64,000 nucleotides of DNA from Bacillota bacterium (GCA_023411375.1 JAEYOW010000023.1:1-64000), one strand, 5' to 3'. Numbered from the stretch's first letter, positions 42,601 to 52,357 are shown. Made by a program: numbers and translations. The notes: generated by a model not told the origin, from the sequence alone.

Positions 42601-43461
42601 ATGAAAAATGTGCAGAGAATTTTGAAGAACGAAAACGTATACGCCTATGTGCAGATCGCGTTGGGTAGCCTCATCGGCGCGGTCGCCTATCCGATGTTTC
42701 TGGTGCCCAACCACATCGCGCCGGGCGGACTGACGGGCCTTGCGACGGTGCTGAACTATCTGCTTCAGGTGCCTGTGGGCATGACGAGCCTTGTGCTTAA
42801 CATCCCCCTGTTCATTATTGGCTACCGCTCCATGGGGCGCGTATTTGCGTTGCGTTCGCTCATCGCCACCATCATCTTCTCCGTCCTTATCGACCTGATT
42901 CCCCTGCCCGCGCTCACGCATGAGCCGTTTTTGGGCGCGCTGTTTGGCGGCGTGCTGCTTGGCGCGGGTCTGGGCCTCATTCTTAGGGGCGGGGCAACCA
43001 CGGGCGGCAGCGACATGGTAGCCCGTATGGTGCATAGCCGTTTTCAACATATTTCCGTCGGCGCAATTCTGTTCTTTATCGATTGCTGTGTGGTGGCTAT
43101 GGCAGGCTTCTTCATCGAGGTTGAATATGCGCTGTACGCGTTCATTTCCCTCTATGCCAGCTCCAAGCTGATCGATGTGGTCATGGACGGTTTGACGCGC
43201 GAAAAGGCATGCTACGTCATTTCCTCTCAGCATGAGCTTGTCAAAAAGGAGCTGATGGAGCAGTTGGACCGCGGGGTGACGGTTTTAACCGCCGAGGGAG
43301 GCTACAGCGGCGAAAAGCGGCCCGTGCTGCTGTGCGTGCTGAGCGCGCAGGAGGTCGGGCGGCTCAAGGCGATCGTGAGGGGCGCGGACGAGCGCGCGTT
43401 CGTATTTATCAGCGACGCGCATGAGGTGCTGGGCGAAGGCTTCCGAAAGCTGACGGAGTAG
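42601..43461 (+). CDS. YitT family membrane protein (DUF161/DUF2179)
   Basis: A 286-residue protein with five to six membrane segments at residues 15-200 (APGGLTGLATVLNYL, LRGGATTGGSDMVAR) and a C-terminal cytoplasmic DUF2179 domain (residues 205-286, GVTVLTAEGGYSGEKRPVLLCV). This is the standard YitT architecture, common in several copies in spore-formers; the transported substrate is not established. AAAGGAGCACC precedes the ATG. It is separated from convergent spo0A by an inverted repeat. Confidence 0.92.
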   Translation: MKNVQRILKNENVYAYVQIALGSLIGAVAYPMFLVPNHIAPGGLTGLATVLNYLLQVPVGMTSLVLNIPLFIIGYRSMGRVFALRSLIATIIFSVLIDLIPLPALTHEPFLGALFGGVLLGAGLGLILRGGATTGGSDMVARMVHSRFQHISVGAILFFIDCCVVAMAGFFIEVEYALYAFISLYASSKLIDVVMDGLTREKACYVISSQHELVKKELMEQLDRGVTVLTAEGGYSGEKRPVLLCVLSAQEVGRLKAIVRGADERAFVFISDAHEVLGEGFRKLTE

Positions 43462-43676
43462 GCGCGGGGTTGTGATTGACAGGTCATCATCGGAGCGCTG
43501 ATCGGCTACCTTTATCCTCTCCAATACCCACATGCAACAAAGGCCGCCAAGCCAAAACCAGCCCCTTTCACTGACCACAACCCAAAAGCGGCGAACGCTG
43601 CATCGGGCTGCGGTCAATGAAAGGGGCTGGTCTGCCGGTTGCGGCAACTGCCGTCGCGGGCTTCGCGGTATGGATA
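43462..43676. other. Region between yitT and spo0A with a long inverted repeat
   Basis: 215 bases, no supportable gene (short frames on both strands are mirror images produced by the repeat). It contains the inverted repeat at 43557-43631. Confidence 0.6.
43557..43631. repeat. 20-bp inverted repeat between convergent genes
   Basis: 43557-43570 pairs perfectly with 43618-43631 (14 bp), then after one mismatch 43572-43576 pairs with 43612-43616 (5 bp). The loop is 35 bases. It lies between the convergent yitT and spo0A genes and could end both transcripts, though neither side has a U-run. Confidence 0.8.
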
Positions 43677-44462
43677 TTAAGCCGTGCGGTCAGTTGCCCT
43701 TTCCAACGCCAACTTATCCGCAATCATGGCGATGAACTCGCCGTTGGTGGGCTTGTCTTCGGGCGTGCATACCTTGCAGCCAAAGGCGCGGTTGAGCGTG
43801 TCGATGCGCCCGCGGTTCCAGGCAACCTCAATGGCGTGGCGGATGGCGCGCTCCACCTTGCTGGCGCTGGTGCCAAAATGCTTGGCGATGCTTGGATAAA
43901 GCTCCTTGGTGATGCGGTTGATCACATCGGGATGTTCAATGACCATCTTGATGCCATACCGCAGGAATTGGTAACCCTTGATGTGCGCGGGGATGCCGAT
44001 TGTCAGAAACAGCCCGCCCAGCCGCTCGTCCAGGCTTTGCACGTGGGGCTTTTCAAGCGTTTGCGCCCGCGGCAAAGCGGCGGACGAATTGCCGGTGATT
44101 TCCTGAATATGGCCAAGCAGATGCTCCACCTCAAAGGGCTTGACCATATAGAACATCGCGCCCAGCTCCACTGCTCTGACAACGAAATCATCGCGGCCAA
44201 GGGCGGAGGTAATGATTGTTTTGGGCATGGGACTTATCTGCAACCGCCTCATTTCCTCCAGCAGCGTATAGCCATCCATCATCGGCATGACAAGATCTGT
44301 CACAAGAATGTCGAAGCGGCCCTCACTCAAACGTTTTAGGGCCTCAGCGCCGTTGGAGGCCTCTTCCACCGCTTCAATGCCTTCCTGCTTGCGCAGGAAA
44401 TCAGCCACGCTTTTGCGCAACGATCCATGATCGTCTACCACTAAGATGCGGGTATTGAGCAC
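43677..44462 (-). CDS. spo0A: Stage 0 sporulation protein A (master regulator)
   Basis: A 261-residue Spo0A. The receiver domain has D10/D11, phosphoacceptor D56 (VTDLVMP) and Lys in MVKPFE. The C-terminal domain (about 145-261) carries the invariant recognition block MVIEHPDVINRITKELYPSIAKHFGTSASKVERAIRHAIEVAW. The GTG at 44462 follows GGAGGG by eight bases. When phosphorylated, Spo0A binds 0A boxes and commits the cell to sporulation. In many Clostridia spoIVB is directly upstream; here it is not, and a membrane-protein gene is there instead. An extended -10 (TGTGC-TATAAT; 44504-44509) lies upstream. Confidence 0.97.
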   Translation of the reverse strand: MLNTRILVVDDHGSLRKSVADFLRKQEGIEAVEEASNGAEALKRLSEGRFDILVTDLVMPMMDGYTLLEEMRRLQISPMPKTIITSALGRDDFVVRAVELGAMFYMVKPFEVEHLLGHIQEITGNSSAALPRAQTLEKPHVQSLDERLGGLFLTIGIPAHIKGYQFLRYGIKMVIEHPDVINRITKELYPSIAKHFGTSASKVERAIRHAIEVAWNRGRIDTLNRAFGCKVCTPEDKPTNGEFIAMIADKLALERATDRTA

Positions 44463-44641
44463 GCTATTTCCCTCCTGCCTAATTGTGTTGACCATTTTCC
44501 GTCATTATAGCACAGAAGGGGCCATGGACAGGGGATTTCGCGCAAAATAGAAGCAAAGCGTCACAATACGACACCGGATTCGGCTCAAATACATCATTTT
44601 AAAATATAAAATTGGAAGAAAGCATTAAAAACCCAACAATA

Positions 44642-46540
44642 TCAAGCTTTATGCATATCTGCGAACCCAAGCAGAGGCGGCGTCATGGCAACGATAGGCA
44701 GAAAATAGCGGAAGTAATCGTTAACCGGGCTGAGCATGCATACGCCGAGGCTGAGAAGGGCGGGCAGAAAGGCCGCCAGCGCGCGCCAGCGCCTCTGCCT
44801 GGCCATCGAAAGGCCTGCGCCCACAAGCAACCAGGTATAGCTCGCGCAGGCATAGAGGAGGCTTAGAATCGGGATATGCCGCCAGCCGCGGGCAAACGCC
44901 GCCAGCAACGCGCGCGCGCCTTCCAGCATGGAAACCTGCGTGGTATCCAGAAAGCGAGGGTCTTGGCCCCGGGAATCAGCCAGCTCATAGGTTTCAAAAA
45001 CCAAACGGTTGCCGGCCTGGTTGTTATAGGTGGCGCCTTCAAATTTTGGCGTGAAGGCATAGTAGGAGACGTTGCCCGCAAAAAAGGCTTCCGCATAGGT
45101 AAGCGGATACTTTTTGAGCATGGCAAGCCAGGTGCGACGGTAGCGGGAGAGGGCGGCCTTTTCTGCAACGGCTCCCTGGCCGTATTGACGGAAGGTGTAT
45201 TTAACCGGGTCGGAAATCCAGGGCTCATACAGCCCGCCAAGCCTCGCGGCGTCCAGCACCAGGTCGATTTCCGCGTATTCCTCCGGCGTCACCCTGTCCG
45301 GATGGTCGCGCAGCACGCGCGCGCTCTGCTGAAAGCAAACCGAATAAAGGCCGGAGGCAGTCTCGTCTTTGATGCCAAGGGCGGGCACCAGAACACCGGT
45401 AAACAGCGCGGCCGATACCAGAGCGGCCAAAAGCGCCCCGCCGACGCGGAACCTTGCCAGGCCGCGCACACCAACGCAAACAGCCAACAGGGCCGTTGGC
45501 AACACGACGTAAATGCCGTTGCTCCTCAGCAGGCAGCTTAGCAGCGCCCACAGGAAAAGAGCCGCCAGCACACGGGTGGAGGGCGGCTCCAGGCCGCGCT
45601 CACGCCTGAGAAGAAGCTCCGCCACGCCTAGCGTATACAGCAGCAGGGCGGCGGTATACAGCGTATCCTTGCTGATGAACTGCGCGTATCCGCCCCAAAT
45701 GGGCGTCACGGCAAAAAAGAGCGCCGCTGCCAGGCGTACGGCGCGGTTTGCACCCGCGCTGCGTAGAAACGCGACCGCGCGCGCGAGGGAATAGGCCAGC
45801 GCGGCAGTTTGCAAAAGGGTAAAAAGCGCCGCGCCCAGGTTATCGCTGCCCAGCAGCCGACCCAGCCATACGCAGCCGCCGATCAGCCAGGTTGTAAATA
45901 CGGGATGCCAGGTATCCATGGCCTGCTGGCCGAAAAATTGGGCCACCATTTCGCCCAAATCCCAGCAGACCGTACCGGGGTAAAAGGCGATCAGGTACGG
46001 GGACCAGCATAGCACAAACAAAGCGCATAGCGAAAGCGTCCTGTGGCCGCGGTAAAAACGGACCAGGCCGGCCATTCGTTTCGGCTCCCAACCATCCAGC
46101 GCTCCCGCCGCATGCAGCGCGCCGCCGCGCAGCAGCCCGTCCAGCCAGGTGAAAGCCGCGATCATGGGAAGCGCCTGCCCCGCGCAGCGCAGCAGCGTCA
46201 CGGCCCATTCCCGGGCGCCGCCGGGCATGGCCCAGCTGTCATAGGCAAACAGTATGCCGCCCAGCGTGTTCACCACGCCGAAAAGAAGGCCGAAGGCCAC
46301 GCTTGCAACGCCTGTCCGGTATCCCTTGCGAAGATATACATGCCGGTAGAGCAGCGCAAAGCACAGGGCGAGCGCGCACCACAGGTAGCTGGTGGCGCTC
46401 GCGGGCAGGTCGCTCATGCCCACGTAACCGTTGCTGCTGAGAACAAAGCACAGCGCGCTGGCAACCCCGGCAAAAAAGCATAAAAAGCCCATGCAGGCGT
46501 TCCGCATAGGGCTTTTGGAGCCGGCTGGCCGCACGCTCAT
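44642..46540 (-). CDS. DUF6020-like polytopic membrane protein (glycosyltransferase-like)
   Basis: A 632-residue membrane protein with 12 or more hydrophobic segments. LIAFYPGTVCWDLGEMVAQFFG and TWHPVFTTWLIGG, near residues 180-240, resemble the conserved loop of DUF6020 proteins, a family with the layout of GT-C glycosyltransferases. A large extracytoplasmic region (about 400-540) follows. The start overlaps the stop of the GT2 gene by four bases, so the two are coupled. Probably the pair builds a polyprenyl-phosphate sugar and uses it to modify a cell-surface polymer. Confidence 0.75.
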   Translation of the reverse strand: MSVRPAGSKSPMRNACMGFLCFFAGVASALCFVLSSNGYVGMSDLPASATSYLWCALALCFALLYRHVYLRKGYRTGVASVAFGLLFGVVNTLGGILFAYDSWAMPGGAREWAVTLLRCAGQALPMIAAFTWLDGLLRGGALHAAGALDGWEPKRMAGLVRFYRGHRTLSLCALFVLCWSPYLIAFYPGTVCWDLGEMVAQFFGQQAMDTWHPVFTTWLIGGCVWLGRLLGSDNLGAALFTLLQTAALAYSLARAVAFLRSAGANRAVRLAAALFFAVTPIWGGYAQFISKDTLYTAALLLYTLGVAELLLRRERGLEPPSTRVLAALFLWALLSCLLRSNGIYVVLPTALLAVCVGVRGLARFRVGGALLAALVSAALFTGVLVPALGIKDETASGLYSVCFQQSARVLRDHPDRVTPEEYAEIDLVLDAARLGGLYEPWISDPVKYTFRQYGQGAVAEKAALSRYRRTWLAMLKKYPLTYAEAFFAGNVSYYAFTPKFEGATYNNQAGNRLVFETYELADSRGQDPRFLDTTQVSMLEGARALLAAFARGWRHIPILSLLYACASYTWLLVGAGLSMARQRRWRALAAFLPALLSLGVCMLSPVNDYFRYFLPIVAMTPPLLGFADMHKA

Positions 46541-47475
46541 TCGCGTCCGTCCTTTCCATGCAGCGAATGTAGCACGTTCAAATTAATCTCAAAGAGCTGC
46601 CTGTGCTTTTTCGCCACCGTGTCCAGAATCAGGCCGCAAACAAATAGAAGCACCGCCAGCGTCATCATAACGCCGGAGACGATCAGCGTGGGGAAACGCG
46701 GCACCAGCCCCGTCCGGAAAAATTCGACCAGAACGGGAATGAACATCAAAAGGCCGACAACGGCGAATACCGCAGCGAACAGGCTGAAAAACGAGAGCGG
46801 CCGGTAATCCTTATAAAGCCGGGCAATGGTGCGCAGCACCTTCATACCGTCGGAATAGGTGTTGAGCTTGCTCACGCTGTCCTCGGGGCGGTCGCGGTAT
46901 TCCACGGCCACGCTCCTGATGCTCAGGTTTTTGTCCAGCGCGTGGATGGTCATTTCCGTCTCAATTTCAAAGCCCTGCGAAATCACGGGAAACGATTTTA
47001 CGAACTGGTAACTGAACGCGCGGTAGCCCGTCATGATATCGCTGATGTTTCCCCTGAAAATGGTGTTGACCAGCCCCTTAACCACCCGGTTGCCCATGTT
47101 GTGGAAGGGACGCTTGTTTTCGGTATAATAGGTGGCGGACAGCCGGTCGCCCACCACCATGTCCACCTTCTTCTCCAGCACCAGATCCACCATTTCCCGT
47201 GCGTTTTCAGCGGGATAGGTGTCGTCGCCGTCAATCATCAGGTAACAGTCCGCCTCAATTTCACGGAACATCGTGCGGATGACGTTGCCCTTTCCCTGGC
47301 GGTATTCATAGCGTACCGTTGCGCCCGCCTCGCGGGCAATTTCATCTGTATGGTCGCTGGAGTTGTTGTCATATACAAAAATTTCAGCCTCGGGCAACGC
47401 CGCGTGATAATCGCTGACGACCTTGGCGATGGTTTTACTTTCATTGTAGCAGGGAATTAGAACCGCTATTTTCAT
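46537..47475 (-). CDS. GT2 family glycosyltransferase (polyprenyl-phosphate type)
   Basis: A 312-residue DPM1-like glycosyltransferase. The catalytic GT-A domain (residues 1-220) has VLIPCYNESKTI, the nucleotide-binding DNNSSDHT and the DxD motif in MIDGDDTYP. Two membrane helices follow at about 225-290. Enzymes of this form attach a sugar from a nucleotide sugar to undecaprenyl or dolichyl phosphate. The ATG at 47475 follows GGGAGGT. A consensus promoter sits just upstream. Confidence 0.9.
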   Translation of the reverse strand: MKIAVLIPCYNESKTIAKVVSDYHAALPEAEIFVYDNNSSDHTDEIAREAGATVRYEYRQGKGNVIRTMFREIEADCYLMIDGDDTYPAENAREMVDLVLEKKVDMVVGDRLSATYYTENKRPFHNMGNRVVKGLVNTIFRGNISDIMTGYRAFSYQFVKSFPVISQGFEIETEMTIHALDKNLSIRSVAVEYRDRPEDSVSKLNTYSDGMKVLRTIARLYKDYRPLSFFSLFAAVFAVVGLLMFIPVLVEFFRTGLVPRFPTLIVSGVMMTLAVLLFVCGLILDTVAKKHRQLFEINLNVLHSLHGKDGRE

Positions 47476-47507
47476 ATGTACCTCCCGCATCGTATCCATT
47501 CCGCATG

Positions 47508-47536
47508 ATCATACCATCGAGCGGCAAGATTGTCAA
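47508..47536 (-). promoter_or_regulatory. Promoter of the glycosyltransferase pair
   Basis: On the minus strand: TTGACA (47531-47536), 17 bases, TATGAT (47508-47513). It lies immediately after the stop of the cyclic-di-GMP protein gene, 33 bases before the chosen ATG. Confidence 0.8.
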
Positions 47537-47540
47537 ACGC

Positions 47541-50500
47541 TCAGCCGTTTCCGTCTGAGATATCCACAAAGGTGATCAGATAAATACCGTTTTCGCCCTC
47601 GTCAAAGAGGTGGCGCACGGCGGCGCGCAGCAGGTGGTGCCTGTCGCCCAGATCCCGTTGAAGGTAGACGCATTCGCAGGCGGCGCCGCTCTCAAGCGCG
47701 GTATCCATCGCATCCTTTAAAAGCCGCATATCCTGAGGGCCGGCCCAGCGCTCCAATTGGGCGTCCACCTCTTCAAAGGTTTCGCGCTCGCCGCGCATCA
47801 TGCGCAGGTAATACTCGTTGACGCAGAGCAGACGGACACGGCCGTCCGCCCGCCCGCACAGCGCGGCGCTGCATAGCAGGCTGTCCAGCCGCGCCTGCGC
47901 GCCGGACATATCGTCCGCGCCGAAATCTTCGATGGAGGACCGCTGCGAAAGCGTGCGCGTAAAATCCTCCTCGGTCATCGGTCTGGCATAATAGTATCCC
48001 TGCGCCAGACCGCACCCAATCTCAGCCAGAAAGCGGGCCTGGCTTTCCCGCTCCACACCCTCTGCGACTACCTGAAGCCTCAGTTGCCTTGCCATTTGCA
48101 CAATGCTGCGCAGGATATCGCTCCCGCGCCCGCCGCTATCAAGCCCGCTCAACAGGCGTATGTCCAGCTTGAGCACATCCACCGGGATTTCCTTTAGCAT
48201 ATTCAGCGACGAATAACCGCTGCCGAAATCGTCCATCTCCACGGTAAAGCCAAAGCGGTGAAGCTCATCGGTAAGGCCAAGCAGAAGATGGGCGTTTTCC
48301 ACATAGGCGCTTTCGGTAATTTCCACCTCCATACGGCTGTTGGGTACGCCGTAGCGCCGGCACAGGCCGTCCAGGGTGCGGCACAGGCCGGGATTGTAGA
48401 GATTGGCCCGGGAAAGGTTGACGCTTACGCGCAGCGGGTCCGCCGGATCCGCCTGAAGCCGCCGGCTCAAAAACGCGCAGGCCTGCTCCCAAACATAAAT
48501 GTCCAGCTTCATGATAAAGCCGTTTTTTTCAAAAATTGGAACGAATTCGGAGGGGGACAGCAAGCCGCGCGTCGAATGGTTCCATCGGACAAGCGCCTCC
48601 GCGCCCACGATTGCGCCGGTATCCAGCCGGCATTTGGGCTGATAGTGGACGATAAACTCGCCGCCCTCCAACGCTGCGTTCATATGGCTGATGATCTCCT
48701 GCTCCTCCATCAGCTTTTCGCGCATGGTATCGTCGTAGAAGGCCCACCGGCTCAGATAGCTGTCCTTCACAGTGCGCCGGGCCATTTCAGCCCGGTCGTA
48801 CATCTGCCCGACGGGCATCTCGCGGTCGTCGATCAGGAAGACGCCAAAGGTAAGCAGCACCTCAAAGCTTAAATCATAGCCCCTTACGCCGTCCATCAGG
48901 CGCCGGATGCGCTCGGGCAGGCCGTCGGGGTCGTAGGGGATACAGAAGGAGAAATGATCCGTATCCACGCGCGAATAGGTGCCGTCCTGGCCGATATCGT
49001 TGCGAAGCTGCATGGCGATAAAGCGCAGCAGCCGGTCGCCCTCCTCGTGGCCAAAGATATCATTGACAGCCCGGAAACGCTGGATATCAAAAGTGACGAT
49101 GCAAAACGCGGCGTCGGGCCGCCCGTCCAGCATCGCGCGCGTCTTGCGGTAAAATGCGTTTTTGTTGCAGATATGGGTCAGGCTGTCATGCTCCGCCAGA
49201 TAGCGAAGCTGGTTCTGGTGACGGGTTTCACCGGCGCGCTGCACGAGCAGCTCGCGGTTCTGCGCACGCAGGTTCTCCGTCTCGCGGCGGAAAATCGCGT
49301 TCCGCACCCGCAGGCGAACCAGACGTTCGTCGATGGGCTTGGTAACGAAATCCACCGCGCCCAGCTCAATCGCCTTCAGGCTGTATTCCTCCTCGTCGGC
49401 GGCGCTGACAACGATGACGGGAATGGTTTGATAATAGGCGTCCCCGTTCATTTCCTCCAGCACGTCAAGGCCGCTCACCTCGGGCATCAGCAGATCCAGC
49501 AGCATCGCGGAAATGGTCTGAGGGGCGTTCCTAAGCGTAGCCAGTGCCTCGCGGCCATTGGAAGCTTCCAGCAAATCATAGCTCGCACAAAAAATTTCCC
49601 GCAGAATGGCGCGGTTGATGGGCTGGTCGTCCACAATCAGCAGGGTGTGACGGTGTGCGGATTGGCTCCTGACGGAGGGCGAAAGCTCCTGAGCCTTTAG
49701 TATGCCATGGCTCGGCGCTGTGGCCGGGGCCTGTGTGCGGTCGTAAAAGACAAAGCCGTTCCGTCCGCGCTGCTTGGCGTGGTATAGCGCTTGGTCGGCG
49801 CACTGGTACAGCTCGTCAAAGCTTATACCGTCGGTTGGGTAAAGCGCTACGCCAAGGCTGGCCGACATGGCGACGTCCTCGCCAAACTGCTTGCTGAGCA
49901 CCCGACAGATGGTACGGCAACGGTGCTCCAGAAAGGAGCCGTCCTTCGGTACGTTTTTCAGACAAAGCATAAACTCATCGCCCCCGAAGCGGCCGATGAG
50001 GTCGTCTCCGCGCATCATGGCGCGCATTTCTCCGGCCACATCCACAAGAACCCTGTCTCCGAACTGGTGGCCAAAGGTATCGTTAACCGCCTTGAAGCCG
50101 TCCAAGTCCAGCATCACAACCGCGTGGCGCGCATTCTCGTGGTCCGAGCAGCAAAGATCTTCAAAGCGCTCGATAAACGAGGTGCGGCTCAGCAATCCGG
50201 TGAGCTCATCCGTCATGGCGCGTTTTTTCTCGCAGGCCTCGCGGCGCTTCTCCTCCTCGATATCCAGCAAAAGCACGAACGCGCGCACATCGCTGCTGTA
50301 CGGGTCGGAGATCATCTGCACGCCCGCGCGGGTCCAAAGGAGCACGCTCCCCTGAACGCGGCGGCACTCGAACGTTTCGCGGCGAACATCCTGCGCGTAC
50401 AAGCCCAGCAGGTGTTCCCTGTTAACCATGCGCAAAAAAGCGTCGCGATCCTCCGGCGCCAGAGCGGTGCGCGCCACGTAATCCATCGCCTCCGTCATGG

Positions 50501-51809
50501 CATCGGAAAGATCGCGGGGGAGGCGGGGCAAAAGCCCGCCCCATTCATTGAGCAGGGTGTCGCACGTTAGGTTGACCTCATAATAGGTGCACGCGTCTTG
50601 AACCAGGTCACGGTAGGTTTGCCGCCACTTCTCATAAGCCGCCTCGCGTTCGCGCATGCCCGTAAGCTCATAGCAGGAAATAATGCTGTGCAGAGGCCGG
50701 GATTGCCGGTCGAATACGGTGGTAAAATCCGCATGCATCCATACAGGCTTGCCCTGAGCGGTGCAATAGCCAAAAACGCCTGATCCGCTCGGTTCGCCCT
50801 GTAAAATTTGATTATGGAACCTGCGGTAAGCGTCGATGGTGTGCGCCTCAATGCGGCCCATGTCAACCAGTGCCTCGGGCATGTTCTCCATTTCTTCTGG
50901 AAGCCCTAAAAATGCTGCGGTTTCCGGCTGATAGCGAACCCGCCTCGCAGTGATATCAAAGCGGATAATACATTTCCGGCTATGGCCCGCTGCGATGCGG
51001 TATTCTTCCTCGCGGGCGCGCAGCGTCTCCAATTCTCCAAGCTCGTCCTCCGGCTCCGCCTCCCCGCGCGCGCCATGCACCATAGCGCAGAGCATATACC
51101 CAAGCAGGGCATAGCGGTAAAGCGGCAGGCCGTTGGGCCAGCCGTACGCCGCAAAGCGGACGGCCGCCGCCAGATAGCCCGCTGCGAGCACGACGCTTCC
51201 GGCTGTCAGGGCGGTGGGCAGACGCTTGTAATTACGTGTGATGAAGCGGCGAAGTAAAAGATAAAGCTGAGCGGCAAAAACCAAGAGCATCGCAGCAACA
51301 GCGCATAGTTCTGCCGCGCGTATGCTAAAGACGCCCCACAGTAGCGTTATGGCCACAACCAGCGTGGACACAAGCACAACGCAAACAAGCGCGAGCGTCA
51401 GGCGAAGCGTCGCGCCAAATTGGCAACGGCATATGTAAATCTGGGGCAGCGGAAGAAGAAGCATGCACCACAGCGCCATCCAACGCTCAACCGGCTTCAG
51501 GGCCGCGGGGTAACCGCGCAGGTCGCCGGCCGCATAAAGAATCCCTGTGGAAAGCAGCACATAGGCGGCGACGCAGACGAGGCAGAAGGCGCCAGGCCGC
51601 CTGTCCTTCCAGCAGGAAGCCAATGAAAACGCGAGCATCAGCAGGGCGCACAAGGTAAGCCCGAGGTTCTCCATAAGCACGCAGACCGCATCCACCGTAA
51701 GGCGAATCCCCCATACGCGCCACAAAGACAGGCCGGCCATATACAGGCTGGCCAGCGCGGTGATCAGCCCGGCGGCCGTAATAAAAACCAACCGGCGACG
51801 TTGCATCAT
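47541..51809 (-). CDS. Membrane cyclic-di-GMP protein: PAS, GGDEF, REC, GGDEF (degenerate), EAL
   Basis: A 1422-residue protein. Residues 1-240: seven or so membrane segments. About 265-390: PAS-like sensor. About 545-705: GGDEF with intact RFGGDEF (about 605-611). About 720-845: response-regulator receiver with VDDQ and phosphoacceptor Asp in LLDLLMPEVSG. About 885-1040: second GGDEF-like domain whose active site reads RVDTDHF, so it is probably inactive or regulatory. About 1045-1290: EAL domain with EALVRW, EVEITES, DDFGSGYSS, VVAEGVE and AQGYYYARP intact. About 1300-1422: C-terminal segment, no family recognised. It probably both makes and breaks cyclic di-GMP. The start follows AGGCAGGGA; promoter at 51872-51900. 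Confidence 0.9.
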   Translation of the reverse strand: MMQRRRLVFITAAGLITALASLYMAGLSLWRVWGIRLTVDAVCVLMENLGLTLCALLMLAFSLASCWKDRRPGAFCLVCVAAYVLLSTGILYAAGDLRGYPAALKPVERWMALWCMLLLPLPQIYICRCQFGATLRLTLALVCVVLVSTLVVAITLLWGVFSIRAAELCAVAAMLLVFAAQLYLLLRRFITRNYKRLPTALTAGSVVLAAGYLAAAVRFAAYGWPNGLPLYRYALLGYMLCAMVHGARGEAEPEDELGELETLRAREEEYRIAAGHSRKCIIRFDITARRVRYQPETAAFLGLPEEMENMPEALVDMGRIEAHTIDAYRRFHNQILQGEPSGSGVFGYCTAQGKPVWMHADFTTVFDRQSRPLHSIISCYELTGMREREAAYEKWRQTYRDLVQDACTYYEVNLTCDTLLNEWGGLLPRLPRDLSDAMTEAMDYVARTALAPEDRDAFLRMVNREHLLGLYAQDVRRETFECRRVQGSVLLWTRAGVQMISDPYSSDVRAFVLLLDIEEEKRREACEKKRAMTDELTGLLSRTSFIERFEDLCCSDHENARHAVVMLDLDGFKAVNDTFGHQFGDRVLVDVAGEMRAMMRGDDLIGRFGGDEFMLCLKNVPKDGSFLEHRCRTICRVLSKQFGEDVAMSASLGVALYPTDGISFDELYQCADQALYHAKQRGRNGFVFYDRTQAPATAPSHGILKAQELSPSVRSQSAHRHTLLIVDDQPINRAILREIFCASYDLLEASNGREALATLRNAPQTISAMLLDLLMPEVSGLDVLEEMNGDAYYQTIPVIVVSAADEEEYSLKAIELGAVDFVTKPIDERLVRLRVRNAIFRRETENLRAQNRELLVQRAGETRHQNQLRYLAEHDSLTHICNKNAFYRKTRAMLDGRPDAAFCIVTFDIQRFRAVNDIFGHEEGDRLLRFIAMQLRNDIGQDGTYSRVDTDHFSFCIPYDPDGLPERIRRLMDGVRGYDLSFEVLLTFGVFLIDDREMPVGQMYDRAEMARRTVKDSYLSRWAFYDDTMREKLMEEQEIISHMNAALEGGEFIVHYQPKCRLDTGAIVGAEALVRWNHSTRGLLSPSEFVPIFEKNGFIMKLDIYVWEQACAFLSRRLQADPADPLRVSVNLSRANLYNPGLCRTLDGLCRRYGVPNSRMEVEITESAYVENAHLLLGLTDELHRFGFTVEMDDFGSGYSSLNMLKEIPVDVLKLDIRLLSGLDSGGRGSDILRSIVQMARQLRLQVVAEGVERESQARFLAEIGCGLAQGYYYARPMTEEDFTRTLSQRSSIEDFGADDMSGAQARLDSLLCSAALCGRADGRVRLLCVNEYYLRMMRGERETFEEVDAQLERWAGPQDMRLLKDAMDTALESGAACECVYLQRDLGDRHHLLRAAVRHLFDEGENGIYLITFVDISDGNG

Positions 51810-51871
51810 GGCCGCTTCGATCCCTGCCTTTAGCTATGGTATCAATCATTTTCGAATGAAATCATCGATCT

Positions 51872-51900
51872 ATTGTAGCACGGGAGGACCAAAAGTGCAA
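51872..51900 (-). promoter_or_regulatory. Promoter of the cyclic-di-GMP protein gene
   Basis: On the minus strand: TTGCAC (51895-51900), 17 bases, TACAAT (51872-51877), 63 bases before the ATG. Confidence 0.65.
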
Positions 51901-51901
51901 A

Positions 51902-52357
51902 TCAGGCTTTAACCTTGACCACGACCTTGACGATCGCGCGCTCCTCAGCCCCGGCATTCATGCATGGTACGTGGGCGTCGTCCGGAAAGCACAGGCAGAA
52001 CCAGCCGGAAGGCACATCCACCGTATTGACGGCCGTTCCCTCAAAAAAGCCAATGTCCTTCGCGGCGTCAAAGGGCGTGTCCGCGCTCCGGCTTCCGGCG
52101 GGGCATAGCGAAATGCGTTCGGTCCCTGTAATGGGCACATGAATGTCGATATAGCGCCGGTGAAATTCAAAGCGCATAGGGCGCTGCATAAGAACGGGCT
52201 CGCCGACGGAATAAAACACATCGTCTCCGCTTAGCTCAACGCGGGTGTTGACGGCAAGCTGCTCCGGCGCAAGCGACCCTACAAAGCGCAGCGCGCTATC
52301 CAACTCCTTACTGATTCCTAAATAAACCGTCGCGTTTTCGCGTTTGTCCAAAATCAT
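51902..52357 (-). CDS. YhcH/YjgK/YiaL family protein (DUF386)
   Basis: A 151-residue cupin-like protein of the YhcH/TabA family: EFHRRYIDIHVPITGTERI with the metal-binding His residues, GWFCLCFPDDAHVPCM, and the C-terminal IVKVVVKV strand. Members take part in sialic acid or other sugar catabolism or in biofilm regulation (TabA), but the precise reaction is not settled. AAGGAGG precedes the ATG. Its neighbours are the cyclic-di-GMP protein and rny, so context gives no substrate. Confidence 0.88.
   Translation of the reverse strand: MILDKRENATVYLGISKELDSALRFVGSLAPEQLAVNTRVELSGDDVFYSVGEPVLMQRPMRFEFHRRYIDIHVPITGTERISLCPAGSRSADTPFDAAKDIGFFEGTAVNTVDVPSGWFCLCFPDDAHVPCMNAGAEERAIVKVVVKVKA

Noticed and set aside
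43285..43647. Minus-strand 120-codon frame and plus-strand 43532-43735 frame at the spo0A/yitT gap
   Set aside because: Their similar NQPLSLT/DQPLSLT segments are mirror images of the inverted repeat, and one overlaps the yitT coding region.
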